A program made the translations under genes and the position numbers. The notes under the pieces were generated by a model. The model was not told where the DNA came from. It saw nothing but the letters and a program-made list of their open reading frames with translations, and did no database searches. DNA of 64,000 nucleotides, taken from Zobellia uliginosa. GTDB lineage: Bacteria > Bacteroidota > Bacteroidia > Flavobacteriales > Flavobacteriaceae. Below are positions 44,460-54,605 of the stretch, piece by piece (position 1 is the stretch's first letter; each line of letters opens with the position of its first letter). The stretch spans positions 186,001 through 250,000 of the forward strand of contig NZ_FTOB01000005.1 in assembly GCF_900156625.1 (NCBI RefSeq), read 5' to 3'.

Positions 44460-45350
44460 ATGGCGTTAGAGTCGTTCATATCATATCTTTCTTTGGAGAA
44501 GCATTATTCGGAACATACCGTAAATGCTTATGAAAAGGATATTGGGTCCTTTATCGATTTCTGTGCGCAGCGTCACGGGAGTGGGGCTATAGATGGGGTG
44601 TCGTATTCCGTAATTCGAACTTGGGTGGTCGATTTGGTGGAATCCGGTATTTCAAACCGAACGATAAACAGGAAGGTGGCCGCCTTAAAGGCTTACTATA
44701 AATTTTTGCAGGGAATAGGTGTTATTTCTGTAAATCCCTTGGCAAAACATAAGGCCTTGAAAACGGCGAAGAAAATAGAGGTTCCTTTTTCGGAAAAGGA
44801 AATGGAAGATGCGCTTTTTCAGGTGGACTTTTCCGATGACTTTGAAGGTGTTCGCGATCGGTTGATAATAGAACTGTTTTATACTACAGGTATCAGGAGG
44901 GCCGAACTGGTGAATTTAAAACTGTATGATGTTGATTTGCCTGCTCGGTCGATCAAGGTGTTGGGGAAGCGGGATAAAGAGCGTATAGTGCCTTTGTTGC
45001 GGTCTACGGTTGAATTGTTTTCCCAATATTTTGTTAAACGGGAGGCCTTGGCGAAAGTGCCCGATGAAGCCTATGTCTTTTTGTTGAAATCTGGCGATAA
45101 AATATATGAAACCCTTGTTTATCGATTAATAAATAAGTACTTTAGTAAGGTGTCGTCCAAGGTGAAAAAGAGTCCCCATATCTTGAGACATACCTTTGCT
45201 ACGCATATGCTCAACAAAGGAGCGGATATAAATTCGGTCAAAGAGTTGTTGGGGCATGCGAGTTTGGCGTCTACCCAAGTGTATACGCATAATGGTATAG
45301 CTGAATTGAAAAAGGTACATGCCAAGGCTCACCCGCGGGCAAAGAAGTAG
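44460..45350 (+). CDS. xerC: Tyrosine recombinase of the XerC/XerD type
   Basis: A 296-residue site-specific recombinase. The N-terminal SAM-like core-binding domain is 1-100; the catalytic domain has R146 (TTGIRRAEL), K170 (LGKRDKER), H240-x-x-R243 (HILRHTFATHM), H266 (LLGHASLAS) and the nucleophile Y275 (QVYTH), i.e. complete. The size and placement beside rpsU and hpf point to a housekeeping chromosome dimer resolvase, but XerC against XerD cannot be told apart here. No attachment-site repeats were seen around it. Confidence 0.9.
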   Translation: MALESFISYLSLEKHYSEHTVNAYEKDIGSFIDFCAQRHGSGAIDGVSYSVIRTWVVDLVESGISNRTINRKVAALKAYYKFLQGIGVISVNPLAKHKALKTAKKIEVPFSEKEMEDALFQVDFSDDFEGVRDRLIIELFYTTGIRRAELVNLKLYDVDLPARSIKVLGKRDKERIVPLLRSTVELFSQYFVKREALAKVPDEAYVFLLKSGDKIYETLVYRLINKYFSKVSSKVKKSPHILRHTFATHMLNKGADINSVKELLGHASLASTQVYTHNGIAELKKVHAKAHPRAKK

Positions 45351-45389
45351 TGGGGTCAATTTCATTGTTAACATAAAAAACTATAACCT

Positions 45390-45692
45390 ATGAAAGTAAA
45401 TGCGCAATCAGTGAATTTTAATGCGGATCGAAAACTCATCGATTTTTTGCAGAACAGAATGGATAAGCTTGAGACCTTTTATGATAAGGTCATCAGTTCC
45501 GATGTGTATTTGAAGGTAGAGAATACAAGTTCAAAGGAAAATAAAATAGTGGAGATAAAATTGAATATCCCTGGGGATAAATTTGTAATAAAAAAACAAT
45601 GTAAGACTTTTGAGGAGGCAGTGGACTCATGTTGTAACTCGCTGGAAAGAAAGCTGATAAAACACAAGGAAAAATCAAGAGTGCAGGCTTGA
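45390..45692 (+). CDS. hpf: Ribosome hibernation promoting factor / RaiA-type
   Basis: A 100-residue short-form HPF/RaiA protein: MKVNAQSVNFNADRKLIDFL at the start, then VYLKVENTSSKENKIVEIKL and a lysine-rich end. These proteins bind the 30S decoding centre and hold ribosomes inactive in stationary phase. It has no C-terminal dimerisation domain of the long form, so it would need a separate partner for 100S formation. It is upstream of the tRNA cluster, in a translation neighbourhood. Confidence 0.93.
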   Translation: MKVNAQSVNFNADRKLIDFLQNRMDKLETFYDKVISSDVYLKVENTSSKENKIVEIKLNIPGDKFVIKKQCKTFEEAVDSCCNSLERKLIKHKEKSRVQA

Positions 45693-45714
45693 TGAAAAAA
45701 ATTCTAATTTTTGT

Positions 45715-45744
45715 TTTGAATAAACAAAAAAACGTATACATTTG
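45715..45744 (+). promoter_or_regulatory. Promoter of the tRNA-tuf cluster
   Basis: TTTG at 45715-45718, 18 bases, then TACATTTG at 45737-45744. Both boxes fit the consensus. The expected start is near 45750, inside a stem-loop at 45747-45766. Confidence 0.7.
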
Positions 45745-45746
45745 CA

Positions 45747-45772
45747 GTCCGTTAGAAATAGCGGACTTTTTT
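45747..45772 (+). other. Hairpin with T-run between the tRNA promoter and tRNA-Thr
   Basis: GTCCGTT and AGCGGAC (45747-45753 with 45760-45766, one G-T pair) around AGAAAT, followed by TTTTTT. It resembles a terminator but overlaps the probable start of transcription, so it may be a remnant of an upstream terminator or a discard at the 5' end of the precursor. Function not determined. Confidence 0.4.
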
Positions 45773-45794
45773 ATGCTGAAAATAGCGTGGAAAG

Positions 45795-45868
45795 GCCGAT
45801 GTAGCTCAGCTGGCTAGAGCAGCTGATTTGTAATCAGCAGGTCGTGGGTTCGAGTCCCTCCATCGGCT
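45795..45868 (+). tRNA. tRNA-Thr (anticodon TGT)
   Basis: Cloverleaf with acceptor GCCGATG/CATCGGC and discriminator T, anticodon stem GCTGA/TCAGC and loop TTTGTAA giving TGT. The T-arm is GTGGG/CCCTC with a U-U mismatch. CCA is not encoded. First of five tRNAs in the cluster. Confidence 0.97.
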
Positions 45869-45894
45869 CTAAAAGTTCTTTAAAAAAATGATTT

Positions 45895-45976
<82 letters not shown>

Positions 45977-46034
45977 CTTTTTTTAAGAAGCCTAGTTTTT
46001 ATTCGGGTTTTGAAATATTGTAGTATTGTAATTT

Positions 46035-46107
46035 GCGGGAGTAGCTCAGTTGGTAGAGCGTCAGCCTTCCAAGCTGAATGTCGCCGGTTCGAACCCGGTC
46101 TCCCGCT
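46035..46107 (+). tRNA. tRNA-Gly (anticodon TCC)
   Basis: Acceptor GCGGGAG/CTCCCGC, discriminator T, anticodon stem CAGC/GCTG with loop CTTCCAA giving TCC. Confidence 0.97.
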
Positions 46108-46152
46108 CTAAATGAACCAAGGTAATGTTGTATGGTTCCGATCAGAAAAACA

Positions 46153-46173
46153 TTGAACCTTGAACCTTGAACC
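46153..46173 (+). repeat. Three perfect tandem heptamers between two tRNA genes
   Basis: TTGAACC repeated three times (46153-46159, 46160-46166, 46167-46173) six bases before tRNA-Thr(GGT). Too short to be a CRISPR; it looks like a microsatellite expansion. Confidence 0.8.
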
Positions 46174-46179
46174 TAATAA

Positions 46180-46251
46180 GCCGACGTAGCTCAGGGGTAG
46201 AGCGTTTCCTTGGTAAGGAAGAGGTCACGGGTTCAATTCCCGTCGTTGGCT
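46180..46251 (+). tRNA. tRNA-Thr (anticodon GGT)
   Basis: Acceptor GCCGACG/CGTTGGC (one G-T), discriminator T, anticodon loop TTGGTAA giving GGT. The pair of Thr isoacceptors in one cluster is typical of Bacteroidota tuf regions. Confidence 0.97.
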
Positions 46252-46306
46252 CAACTAAGGCATTATTTGTACACTAATATATAACTAAGATTAAAATTTA
46301 TTAAAA

Positions 46307-47494
46307 ATGGCAAAGGAAACTTTTGATCGTTCCAAACCGCACTTGAATATAGGTACTATTGGACACGTAGATCACGGTAAAACAACATTGACTGCTGCTA
46401 TTACTACAGTATTGGCGAATGCAGGTTTGTCTGAACTTAGAAGCTTTGATTCTATTGATAACGCTCCTGAGGAAAAAGAAAGAGGTATTACTATTAATAC
46501 TTCACACGTTGAGTACCAAACGGCTAACCGTCACTACGCGCACGTTGACTGTCCTGGTCACGCGGATTACGTAAAGAACATGGTTACTGGTGCTGCCCAA
46601 ATGGACGGTGCTATTCTTGTTGTTGCTGCTACCGATGGTCCTATGCCACAAACACGTGAGCACATCCTTTTAGGTCGTCAGGTTGGTATTCCAAGAATCG
46701 TTGTGTTCTTGAATAAAGTTGATATGGTTGACGATGAGGAGCTTTTAGAGCTAGTTGAAATGGAAGTAAGGGAATTGCTTTCTTTCTACGAGTATGATGG
46801 TGATAATGGACCTGTGATCTCTGGATCTGCTTTGGGTGCCCTTAATGGGGAGCAAAAGTGGGTTGATACGGTAATGGAATTGATGGAGGCTGTTGATAAC
46901 TGGATCGAATTGCCTGCTAGGGATGTTGATAAGGATTTCTTGATGCCTGTTGAAGATGTATTTACGATTACTGGTCGTGGTACTGTTGCTACGGGTCGTA
47001 TTGAAACTGGTGTTGCCAATACGGGTGATCCTGTTGAAATCATCGGTATGGGAGCTGAGAAATTGACTTCTACTATTACTGGTGTTGAGATGTTCCGTAA
47101 GATATTGGATAGAGGTGAAGCTGGTGATAACGTAGGTATCTTGTTGAGAGGTATTGAAAAAGCCCAGATCAGCAGAGGTATGGTAATCTGTAAGCCAGGT
47201 TCTGTTAAGCCACATGCTAAATTCGAGGCTGAGGTTTATATCCTTAAAAAAGAAGAAGGTGGTCGTCACACGCCATTCCACAATAACTATCGTCCACAGT
47301 TCTACGTAAGAACAACTGACGTAACTGGTAACATCGCTCTTCCTTCTGGTGTAGAGATGGTTATGCCTGGTGATAACCTTACTATTACAGTAGAGCTTAT
47401 TCAGCCTATTGCATTGAGTGTAGGTCTACGTTTCGCTATCCGTGAAGGTGGTAGAACTGTAGGTGCTGGTCAAGTTACCAAGATTATAGATTAA
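46307..47494 (+). CDS. tuf: Elongation factor Tu
   Basis: A 395-residue GTPase delivering aminoacyl-tRNA to the ribosome. GTP motifs: GHVDHGKT near 18-25, the switch with [19 protein letters not shown] near 81-85 and NKVDM near 136-140. Length and motifs are those of full-length EF-Tu. Codon use is visibly biased compared with neighbours, as in highly expressed genes. It lies within a tRNA cluster, downstream of tRNA-Thr(GGT) and upstream of tRNA-Trp. Confidence 0.99.
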   Translation: MAKETFDRSKPHLNIGTIGHVDHGKTTLTAAITTVLANAGLSELRSFDSIDNAPEEKERGITINTSHVEYQTANRHYAHVDCPGHADYVKNMVTGAAQMDGAILVVAATDGPMPQTREHILLGRQVGIPRIVVFLNKVDMVDDEELLELVEMEVRELLSFYEYDGDNGPVISGSALGALNGEQKWVDTVMELMEAVDNWIELPARDVDKDFLMPVEDVFTITGRGTVATGRIETGVANTGDPVEIIGMGAEKLTSTITGVEMFRKILDRGEAGDNVGILLRGIEKAQISRGMVICKPGSVKPHAKFEAEVYILKKEEGGRHTPFHNNYRPQFYVRTTDVTGNIALPSGVEMVMPGDNLTITVELIQPIALSVGLRFAIREGGRTVGAGQVTKIID

Positions 47495-47519
47495 TCTATT
47501 GTATTAGAATAATGTATTT

Positions 47520-47549
47520 AAGGGTGTTCTGCTTTAGTAGGGCACCTTT
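47520..47549 (+). terminator. Weak stem-loop after tuf
   Basis: AAGGGTGTTCTGC pairs with GTAGGGCACCTTT over 13 positions, four of them G-T. It is not followed by a real T-run, so it may be a weak attenuator or a processing stem between tuf and tRNA-Trp. Confidence 0.4.
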
Positions 47550-47563
47550 AAATGCAATTATAA

Positions 47564-47636
47564 ACGGGTGTAGCTCAGTTGGTAGAGCACTGGTCTCCAA
47601 AACCAGGTGTCGGGAGTTCGAGTCTCTCCTCCCGTG
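47564..47636 (+). tRNA. tRNA-Trp (anticodon CCA)
   Basis: Acceptor ACGGGTG/CTCCCGT with a T6-T67 mismatch, discriminator G, anticodon loop CTCCAAA giving CCA. It should be read by the leader peptide of the trp operon. CCA end not encoded. Confidence 0.95.
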
Positions 47637-47657
47637 CGAATTTAAGTAAGAATCATT

Positions 47658-47846
47658 ATGTTAACGTATATAAAAGAATCTATAGAAGAGCTTCGTAACA
47701 ATGTTACTTTGCCTTCAAGGGCTGAATCATCTAATTTAATGGTTGTTGTGGCTGTTTTCTCTATTTTGTTCGCTTTGGCGACATGGGGTGTAGATACGGT
47801 GTTCAGTAAATTGGTTCGCTTATATTTCGATAACGTATTAAACTAG
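47658..47846 (+). CDS. secE: Preprotein translocase subunit SecE
   Basis: A 62-residue protein with an amphipathic N-terminal helix (YIKESIEELRNNVTLPSRAE) and one membrane segment at about 29-50. This is the short single-span SecE found in most bacteria, part of the SecYEG channel. It precedes nusG by 9 bases, the usual gene order. Confidence 0.96.
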   Translation: MLTYIKESIEELRNNVTLPSRAESSNLMVVVAVFSILFALATWGVDTVFSKLVRLYFDNVLN

Positions 47847-47855
47847 TCGTTCGCT

Positions 47856-48407
47856 ATGTCAGAAGTATTGGAAAAGAAATGGTATGTGGTGAGGGCGGTC
47901 AGTGGTCAGGAAAACAAGATCAAGGGGTATATCGAGAGTGAGGTAGAGCGCCATGGTTTTTCCGATTATTTGGAAGATGTTCTTGTTCCTACTGAAAAAG
48001 TGATTCAGATTCGTAACGGAAAAAAAATTAACAAGGAGAGGGTTTATTTTCCGGGTTATATAATGATTAAGGCCAACCTTGGCGGTGAAATGATTCATAT
48101 TATACGTTCGATTACGAACGTTATTGGTTTTTTGGGCGAAACAAAAGGGGGTGACCCGGTTCCGTTGAGAAAGGCCGAGGTGAACAGAATGTTAGGTAAG
48201 GTAGATGAATTGGCCGTTAATACCGATACGGTAGCTATTCCGTTTACACATGGTGAAACGGTAAAAGTTATTGATGGGCCTTTTAACGGGTTCAACGGTA
48301 CTGTTGAGAAAATCAACGAAGAGAAGCGTAAGCTTGAGGTTATGGTGAAGATTTTCGGAAGAAAAACACCATTGGAACTCAGTTATATGCAAGTAGAGAA
48401 AGTATAA
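47856..48407 (+). CDS. nusG: Transcription termination/antitermination factor NusG
   Basis: A 183-residue NusG. The NGN domain starts KKWYVVRAVSGQENKIKGYI and includes RVYFPGYIMIKANL; the C-terminal KOW domain has GETVKVIDGPFNGFNGTVEK near 128-147. It binds RNA polymerase and Rho, ribosomal protein S10 or others. Standard secE-nusG-rplK order. Confidence 0.98.
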   Translation: MSEVLEKKWYVVRAVSGQENKIKGYIESEVERHGFSDYLEDVLVPTEKVIQIRNGKKINKERVYFPGYIMIKANLGGEMIHIIRSITNVIGFLGETKGGDPVPLRKAEVNRMLGKVDELAVNTDTVAIPFTHGETVKVIDGPFNGFNGTVEKINEEKRKLEVMVKIFGRKTPLELSYMQVEKV

Positions 48408-48474
48408 GTTAAGTGTTACATATTTAAAGTTGTGTTGCTTCCAAAATAATACAGCTTAAATTTAATTTTAAACA

Positions 48475-48912
48475 ATGGCAAAAGAAGTAGGTAAAGTAGT
48501 TAAACTACAAGTTAGGGGAGGTGCTGCGAATCCGTCGCCACCGGTTGGACCCGCCTTAGGTGCTGCCGGCGTTAACATCATGGAGTTCTGTAAGCAGTTC
48601 AATGCGCGTACACAGGACAAACAGGGCAAGGTATTGCCTGTTGTTATCACCGTGTATAAAGACAAGTCTTTTGACTTCGTCGTTAAAACACCACCAGCGG
48701 CAGTTCAGCTTTTGGAAGCGGCTAAGATTAAAAAAGGATCGGGCGAACCTAACCGAGTTAAGTCAGGTAGTGTTTCTTGGGACCAAGTTAAGGTAATTGC
48801 CGAAGACAAAATGGTCGACCTTAATGCGTTTACGGTAGAATCTGCAATGAGCATGATCGCCGGTACAGCTAGGTCTATGGGTCTTAAAGTTGCAGGTAAG
48901 CGACCTTTCTAA
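48475..48912 (+). CDS. rplK: 50S ribosomal protein L11
   Basis: A 145-residue L11: N-terminal [20 protein letters not shown], middle [20 protein letters not shown], and the C-terminal RNA-binding domain ending [17 protein letters not shown]. It forms the stalk base of the GTPase-associated centre. Spacing to rplA is 20 bases. Confidence 0.99.
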   Translation: MAKEVGKVVKLQVRGGAANPSPPVGPALGAAGVNIMEFCKQFNARTQDKQGKVLPVVITVYKDKSFDFVVKTPPAAVQLLEAAKIKKGSGEPNRVKSGSVSWDQVKVIAEDKMVDLNAFTVESAMSMIAGTARSMGLKVAGKRPF

Positions 48913-48932
48913 AATCTTAAAAGCAATTTGAA

Positions 48933-49622
48933 ATGGCAAAATTAACTAAGAAACAAAAAGAGGCCCACGCTAAAATCGAAAAAGATAAACTTTATTCGGT
49001 TAGTGAAGGTGCAGCTTTGGTAAAAGAAATTACCAATACAAAATTTGATGCGTCTGTTGACTTGGCGGTACGCTTGGGTGTGGATCCAAGAAAAGCGAAC
49101 CAAATGGTACGTGGTGTGGTAACGCTACCTCACGGTACAGGTAAAGATGTTAAGGTTTTGGCTTTGGTAACCCCAGATAAAGAAGCAGAGGCAACAGAAG
49201 CTGGTGCCGATTTTGTCGGGTTAGATGAGTATTTGGATAAAATCAAGGGCGGTTGGACAGATGTTGATGTTATCATCACTATGCCAAGTGTTATGGGTAA
49301 ACTAGGTCCTTTAGGACGAGTATTGGGGCCAAGAGGTCTTATGCCCAATCCAAAAACAGGAACAGTTACAATGGATGTTGCTAAAGCGGTATCCGATGTA
49401 AAGGCTGGTAAAATAGATTTTAAAGTAGATAAAACAGGTATCGTTCATGCTGCTATAGGGAAAGCTTCTTTCTCTGCGGACAAGATTGCTGAAAATGCCA
49501 AGGAGTTGTTAGATACTTTAGTGAAAATGAAGCCTGCTGCAGCTAAGGGTGTTTATATGAAAAGTATTTTCATGTCAAGTACCATGAGCCCAAGTGTTCA
49601 GTTAGATCCAAAAACAGTTTAA
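48933..49622 (+). CDS. rplA: 50S ribosomal protein L1
   Basis: A 229-residue L1 with the conserved block [20 protein letters not shown], and [20 protein letters not shown] with [10 protein letters not shown]1 binds 23S rRNA at the E-site stalk and can repress its own operon mRNA; no clear leader mimic was sought in detail. Confidence 0.99.
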   Translation: MAKLTKKQKEAHAKIEKDKLYSVSEGAALVKEITNTKFDASVDLAVRLGVDPRKANQMVRGVVTLPHGTGKDVKVLALVTPDKEAEATEAGADFVGLDEYLDKIKGGWTDVDVIITMPSVMGKLGPLGRVLGPRGLMPNPKTGTVTMDVAKAVSDVKAGKIDFKVDKTGIVHAAIGKASFSADKIAENAKELLDTLVKMKPAAAKGVYMKSIFMSSTMSPSVQLDPKTV

Positions 49623-49650
49623 TCGAACTGGGTAGTTCAAAATTTACAGT

Positions 49651-50166
49651 ATGACAAGAGAAGAAAAAGCAAACGTAATACAGGATTTGACTTCACAGTT
49701 AGCCGATAGCAGTACTATTTATTTAGCTGATATATCGGGATTGAATGCAACGCAAACCTCAGATTTGAGAAGAGCTTGTTTCAAGGCAAACGTTAAACTG
49801 GCGGTAGTCAAGAATACATTGCTGGCTAAGGCAATGGAAGCTTCCGAAAAAGAATTCGGTGAACTTCCCGGAGTGCTTAAGGGCAATACTTCGTTGATGT
49901 TCTCAGAAGTAGGGAATGCTCCCGCAAAGCTTATCAAGACTTTCAGAAAGAAATCTGAGAAGCCTTTGTTGAAAGGGGCTTTTGTCGAGGAAGCTATATA
50001 CATTGGTGATGAAAACTTAGATGCGCTCGTAAGCATTAAGTCTAAAGAAGAAATGATCGGCGAGGTTATTGGATTGCTGCAATCCCCAGCCAAAAACGTT
50101 ATTTCTGGACTTAAATCTGGTGGTGGTAAACTGGCAGGCATTCTTAAGACATTATCAGAAAGATAA
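49651..50166 (+). CDS. rplJ: 50S ribosomal protein L10
   Basis: A 171-residue L10. N-terminal motif EEKANVIQDLTSQLADSSTI, ADISGLNATQTSDLRRACF and VVKNTLLAKAM; the C-terminal helix binds L7/L12 dimers. 53 bases before rplL. Confidence 0.98.
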   Translation: MTREEKANVIQDLTSQLADSSTIYLADISGLNATQTSDLRRACFKANVKLAVVKNTLLAKAMEASEKEFGELPGVLKGNTSLMFSEVGNAPAKLIKTFRKKSEKPLLKGAFVEEAIYIGDENLDALVSIKSKEEMIGEVIGLLQSPAKNVISGLKSGGGKLAGILKTLSER

Positions 50167-50219
50167 GTACGCACTAGTAAACTAAGTATATTTTAAAAAT
50201 TTTATTAAACGATAGAAAA

Positions 50220-50597
50220 ATGGCAGATTTAAAAGATTTCGCAGAACAGTTGGTTAACTTGACCGTAAAAGAGGTAAACGAGTTGGCTGATATATTAAAA
50301 GAAGAATACGGTATCGAGCCTGCAGCTGCTGCAGTTGCTGTTGCCGCCGGTGGTGGTGGTGAAGCTGCCGAAGCCGCTGAAGAGCAGTCAGAATTTGACG
50401 TAGTCTTGAAAGCAGCAGGTGCTTCTAAATTAGCAGTTGTTAAATTGGTTAAGGAATTGACCGGACTTGGATTGAAAGATGCTAAGGACATCGTTGATAG
50501 CGCACCTAAAGCTGTAAAAGAAGGTGTTTCTAAAGACGAAGCTGAAGGAATCAAAAAATCTTTGGAAGAAGCAGGAGCGGAAGTTGAGCTTAAATAG
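50220..50597 (+). CDS. rplL: 50S ribosomal protein L7/L12
   Basis: A 125-residue acidic stalk protein: N-terminal dimerisation helix ([20 protein letters not shown]), a flexible alanine/glycine hinge (about 38-53), and a C-terminal domain ending [18 protein letters not shown]. Hinge composition is typical. Its stop is followed by a hairpin before rpoB. Confidence 0.99.
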   Translation: MADLKDFAEQLVNLTVKEVNELADILKEEYGIEPAAAAVAVAAGGGGEAAEAAEEQSEFDVVLKAAGASKLAVVKLVKELTGLGLKDAKDIVDSAPKAVKEGVSKDEAEGIKKSLEEAGAEVELK

Positions 50598-50620
50598 TAT
50601 CAGCAACCATAGTACTTTGG

Positions 50621-50668
50621 TTTAGGTCTTTTTTCGCCCACGGCGGAGCTAGACCTAAGCCTTTTTAT
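50621..50668 (+). terminator. Hairpin between rplL and rpoB
   Basis: TTAGGTCT (50622-50629) pairs with AGACCTAA (50651-50658), enclosing a small CGCC-cac-GGCG stem, then AGCCTTTTT. Such a partial terminator in the rplL-rpoB gap would reduce rpoBC relative to ribosomal proteins, as in other bacteria; inferred here. Confidence 0.6.
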
Positions 50669-50741
50669 ACAAGTAAGATTCACGTATATGAAGAGGTATA
50701 CGACCCGAATTTAGTATTCACGTTCAAAATACTGTCCATAG

Positions 50742-53700
50742 ATGTTCACACAACAGACTGAGAGAATAAATTTTGCATCCGCTAAGAACACGCCGGATTA
50801 TCCGGACTTCTTGGACATTCAGATTAAATCTTTTCAAGACTTTTTTCAGCTTGAGACAAAATCTGACGAAAGAGGCAATGAAGGCTTGTACAACACCTTC
50901 ATGGAAAACTTCCCTATTACGGACACCAGAAACCAGTTCGTACTTGAATTTTTAGATTACTTCATAGATCCGCCTAGATATTCGATACAAGAATGTATCG
51001 AGCGAGGTCTTACTTATAGTGTTCCTTTAAAGGCACGATTAAAATTATACTGTACCGATCCCGAGCACGAAGATTTCGAAACTATCGTGCAAGACGTGTA
51101 TTTGGGTACCATTCCGTATATGACACCCAGTGGTACGTTTGTTATTAACGGTGCAGAAAGGGTTGTAGTATCTCAGTTGCACCGTTCTCCAGGTGTTTTC
51201 TTTGGTCAGTCGTTTCACGCGAATGGAACTAAGCTTTATTCTGCCAGGGTAATACCGTTCAAAGGTTCGTGGATCGAATTTGCTACAGATATTAACGGAG
51301 TGATGTATGCGTACATCGACCGTAAAAAGAAATTACCCGTAACTACCCTGTTTAGAGCCATCGGTTTTGAAAGGGATAAGGATATTCTTGAAATCTTCGA
51401 CCTTTCTGAAGAGGTGAAGGTATCTAATGCGGGACTTAAAAAGGTTTTAGGCCGTAAATTGGCCGCAAGGGTATTGAACACGTGGCACGAAGATTTCGTC
51501 GATGAAGATACGGGCGAGGTTGTTTCTATCGAAAGAAACGAAATCATTCTTGATCGTGATACCGTGTTGGAGAAAGATCATATTGCCGAAATCTTGGAAG
51601 CGGACGTGAAAACTATCCTGCTTCATAAAGAGAACAATGCGCAGTCTGATTATGCCATCATCCACAATACGCTTCAGAAGGATCCGACCAACTCTGAAAA
51701 AGAAGCGGTAGAGCATATCTATCGTCAATTGCGTAATGCCGAACCGCCCGATGAGGAAACGGCTCGTGGTATTATCGATAAACTGTTCTTTTCGGATCAA
51801 CGTTACAACCTAGGTGAGGTAGGACGTTACCGTATGAATAAGAAATTACAGTTGGATATTGGAATGGACAAGCAGGTCTTGACCAAGGAAGATATTATAA
51901 CTATTATTAAATATTTGATCGAGCTTATCAACTCTAAAGCGGAGATTGATGATATCGATCACCTTTCGAACCGTCGTGTACGTACTGTTGGTGAACAATT
52001 GTCATCCCAGTTCGGCGTAGGTCTTGCGCGTATGGCCAGAACTATCCGTGAGCGTATGAACGTTCGAGATAACGAAGTGTTTACCCCGATCGATTTGATT
52101 AATGCAAAGACCTTGTCTTCTGTTATTAATTCATTCTTCGGAACGAACCAGTTGTCTCAGTTCATGGATCAAACGAATCCATTGGCCGAGATTACGCACA
52201 AACGAAGATTGTCGGCACTTGGGCCAGGTGGTCTCTCGAGAGAGCGTGCCGGTTTTGAGGTTCGTGATGTTCACTACACACACTACGGTAGACTTTGTCC
52301 TATTGAAACTCCTGAAGGTCCAAACATTGGTTTGATATCTTCCTTATCGGTGTTTGCCAAGGTAAACCCAATGGGCTTCTTGGAAACACCTTACCGTAAG
52401 GTTGACAATGCCAAGGTCAATACAGAAGAGTATGTGTACCTAAGTGCGGAAGAAGAGGAAGGAATGAAAATTGCCCAGGCAAACATTCCGTTAAAAGAAG
52501 ACGGTCAGATCGATACTGATAAGGTTATTGCCCGTGAAGAGGGTGATTTCCCTGTAGTAGATCCAATTGAAATAAACTATACTGACGTTGCTCCTAATCA
52601 GATTGCATCTATTTCGGCATCACTTATTCCTTTCTTGGAACATGATGATGCGAACCGTGCACTGATGGGCTCTAACATGATGCGCCAAGCCGTACCGTTG
52701 TTGAAGCCTCAGTCCCCGATTGTGGGTACTGGTCTTGAGCGTCAGGTGGCATCCGATTCTAGGGTACTTATCAATGCTGAAGGCGATGGTACTGTAGAAT
52801 ATGTAGATGCCAAGATGATCACTGTAAAGTATGATCGTACCGATGCTGAGCGCTTGGTCAGTTTTGAAGATGACTCCAAGAGTTACAATTTGGTGAAGTT
52901 TAGAAAGACTAACCAGGGTACCAGTATCAACCTAAAACCTATTGTTAGAAGAGGTGATAAGGTTAAGAAAGGTCAGGTGCTTTGTGAAGGCTATGCTACG
53001 GAAAAAGGTGAATTGGCCCTAGGCCGTAACCTTACGGTTGCATTTATGCCTTGGAAAGGATACAACTTTGAAGATGCGATCGTAATTTCTGAGAAAGTTG
53101 TTCGCGAAGATATATTTACCTCAATTCACGTAGATGAATATTCTTTAGAGGTTAGGGATACTAAATTAGGTGCTGAGGAATTGACTCATGATATTCCGAA
53201 CGTATCGGAAGAGGCTACCAAAGATTTGGATGAGAACGGTATGATCCGTATCGGGGCCGAAGTCAAGCCTGGTGATATCTTGATAGGTAAGATTACTCCG
53301 AAAGGGGAATCTGACCCGACTCCAGAAGAGAAATTACTTAGGGCGATTTTTGGTGATAAAGCGGGCGATGTTAAGGATGCCTCTTTAAAGGCATCACCTT
53401 CATTGCGTGGTGTGGTTATCGACAAAAAATTGTTCTCCCGTTCAGTAAAAGATAAGCGTAAGCGTTCTGAAGATAAGGAAGAGCTTAACAAGTTGGAATT
53501 GGAGTACGAAGTGAAATTTCAAGAGTTGAAAGACATCTTGATCGAGAAGCTTTTTACTTTGATCAATGGTAAGACATCGCAAGGTGTGATGAACGATTTA
53601 GGTGAGGAAGTATTGCCAAAAGGTAAGAAATACACCTTGAAAATGTTGAACGCGGTTGATGATTTCGCTCACTTGGTTGGCGGTAGCTGGACCATGGATA

Positions 53701-54551
53701 AGGATACCAACGAAGCCGTTGCCGATTTGCTCCACAACTATAAGATCAAGTTGAACGACCTTCAAGGTAACCTAAGAAGGGATAAGTTTACCATTTCGGT
53801 AGGTGATGAACTGCCAGCTGGAATTATGAAATTGGCCAAGGTTTATATTGCCAAAAAACGTAAGCTTAAAGTAGGGGATAAAATGGCAGGACGTCACGGT
53901 AACAAAGGTATCGTTTCTCGTATCGTTCGTCAAGAGGATATGCCGTTCTTGGAAGACGGAACGCCTGTGGATATCGTATTGAACCCGTTAGGGGTGCCTT
54001 CTCGTATGAACATCGGTCAGATCTATGAAACCGTATTGGGTTGGGCAGGTCTTAAATTGGGTAAAAAATATGCTACTCCAATTTTCGACGGGGCCACTTT
54101 AGATCAGATTAATGAATATACCGATCAAGCGGGTATACCTAGATTCGGTCATACCTACCTTTATGATGGTGGTACCGGTAAACGTTTTGATCAACCGGCA
54201 ACCGTTGGTGTGATCTATATGTTGAAACTAGGCCACATGGTAGACGATAAGATGCATGCACGTTCTATTGGACCGTACTCATTGATTACGCAACAGCCAT
54301 TAGGTGGTAAAGCACAATTTGGAGGTCAGCGTTTTGGTGAGATGGAGGTTTGGGCATTGGAAGCTTATGGTGCTTCGGCCACACTTCGTGAAATATTGAC
54401 CGTTAAGTCGGATGATGTTATCGGAAGGGCCAAGACCTATGAGTCAATAGTCAAAGGAGAAACCATGCCAGAGCCCGGTTTACCGGAATCTTTCAACGTA
54501 TTGATGCACGAACTTAAAGGTTTGGGCTTAGATATCCGTTTGGAAGAATAG
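50742..54551 (+). CDS. rpoB: DNA-directed RNA polymerase subunit beta
   Basis: A 1269-residue beta subunit. Motifs include the rifampicin region ([20 protein letters not shown] with [20 protein letters not shown]), [17 protein letters not shown], and the C-terminal switch/clamp segment [20 protein letters not shown]. Length fits Bacteroidota beta. The gene follows the hairpin after rplL and precedes rpoC by 54 bases. The rifampicin-cluster residues visible look like the sensitive form. Confidence 0.99.
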   Translation: MFTQQTERINFASAKNTPDYPDFLDIQIKSFQDFFQLETKSDERGNEGLYNTFMENFPITDTRNQFVLEFLDYFIDPPRYSIQECIERGLTYSVPLKARLKLYCTDPEHEDFETIVQDVYLGTIPYMTPSGTFVINGAERVVVSQLHRSPGVFFGQSFHANGTKLYSARVIPFKGSWIEFATDINGVMYAYIDRKKKLPVTTLFRAIGFERDKDILEIFDLSEEVKVSNAGLKKVLGRKLAARVLNTWHEDFVDEDTGEVVSIERNEIILDRDTVLEKDHIAEILEADVKTILLHKENNAQSDYAIIHNTLQKDPTNSEKEAVEHIYRQLRNAEPPDEETARGIIDKLFFSDQRYNLGEVGRYRMNKKLQLDIGMDKQVLTKEDIITIIKYLIELINSKAEIDDIDHLSNRRVRTVGEQLSSQFGVGLARMARTIRERMNVRDNEVFTPIDLINAKTLSSVINSFFGTNQLSQFMDQTNPLAEITHKRRLSALGPGGLSRERAGFEVRDVHYTHYGRLCPIETPEGPNIGLISSLSVFAKVNPMGFLETPYRKVDNAKVNTEEYVYLSAEEEEGMKIAQANIPLKEDGQIDTDKVIAREEGDFPVVDPIEINYTDVAPNQIASISASLIPFLEHDDANRALMGSNMMRQAVPLLKPQSPIVGTGLERQVASDSRVLINAEGDGTVEYVDAKMITVKYDRTDAERLVSFEDDSKSYNLVKFRKTNQGTSINLKPIVRRGDKVKKGQVLCEGYATEKGELALGRNLTVAFMPWKGYNFEDAIVISEKVVREDIFTSIHVDEYSLEVRDTKLGAEELTHDIPNVSEEATKDLDENGMIRIGAEVKPGDILIGKITPKGESDPTPEEKLLRAIFGDKAGDVKDASLKASPSLRGVVIDKKLFSRSVKDKRKRSEDKEELNKLELEYEVKFQELKDILIEKLFTLINGKTSQGVMNDLGEEVLPKGKKYTLKMLNAVDDFAHLVGGSWTMDKDTNEAVADLLHNYKIKLNDLQGNLRRDKFTISVGDELPAGIMKLAKVYIAKKRKLKVGDKMAGRHGNKGIVSRIVRQEDMPFLEDGTPVDIVLNPLGVPSRMNIGQIYETVLGWAGLKLGKKYATPIFDGATLDQINEYTDQAGIPRFGHTYLYDGGTGKRFDQPATVGVIYMLKLGHMVDDKMHARSIGPYSLITQQPLGGKAQFGGQRFGEMEVWALEAYGASATLREILTVKSDDVIGRAKTYESIVKGETMPEPGLPESFNVLMHELKGLGLDIRLEE

Positions 54552-54605
54552 AATCGATTGTAGCGATTGAAGAACACACATTTTAATTAGTATCACCATT
54601 AGATT

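Noticed and set aside
44460-45350. The tyrosine recombinase as the integrase of a genomic island next to the tRNA cluster
   Set aside because: No direct repeats of a tRNA end were noticed around it, all tRNA genes are intact, and the neighbours are core translation genes; a Xer housekeeping role is simpler.
46153-46173. The tandem heptamers as a CRISPR
   Set aside because: Unit of 7 bases without spacers, only three copies, and no cas genes nearby.
46751-47281. 176-codon minus-strand frame inside tuf
   Set aside because: Antisense to the highly conserved EF-Tu GTPase; composition is serine/threonine-rich shadow.
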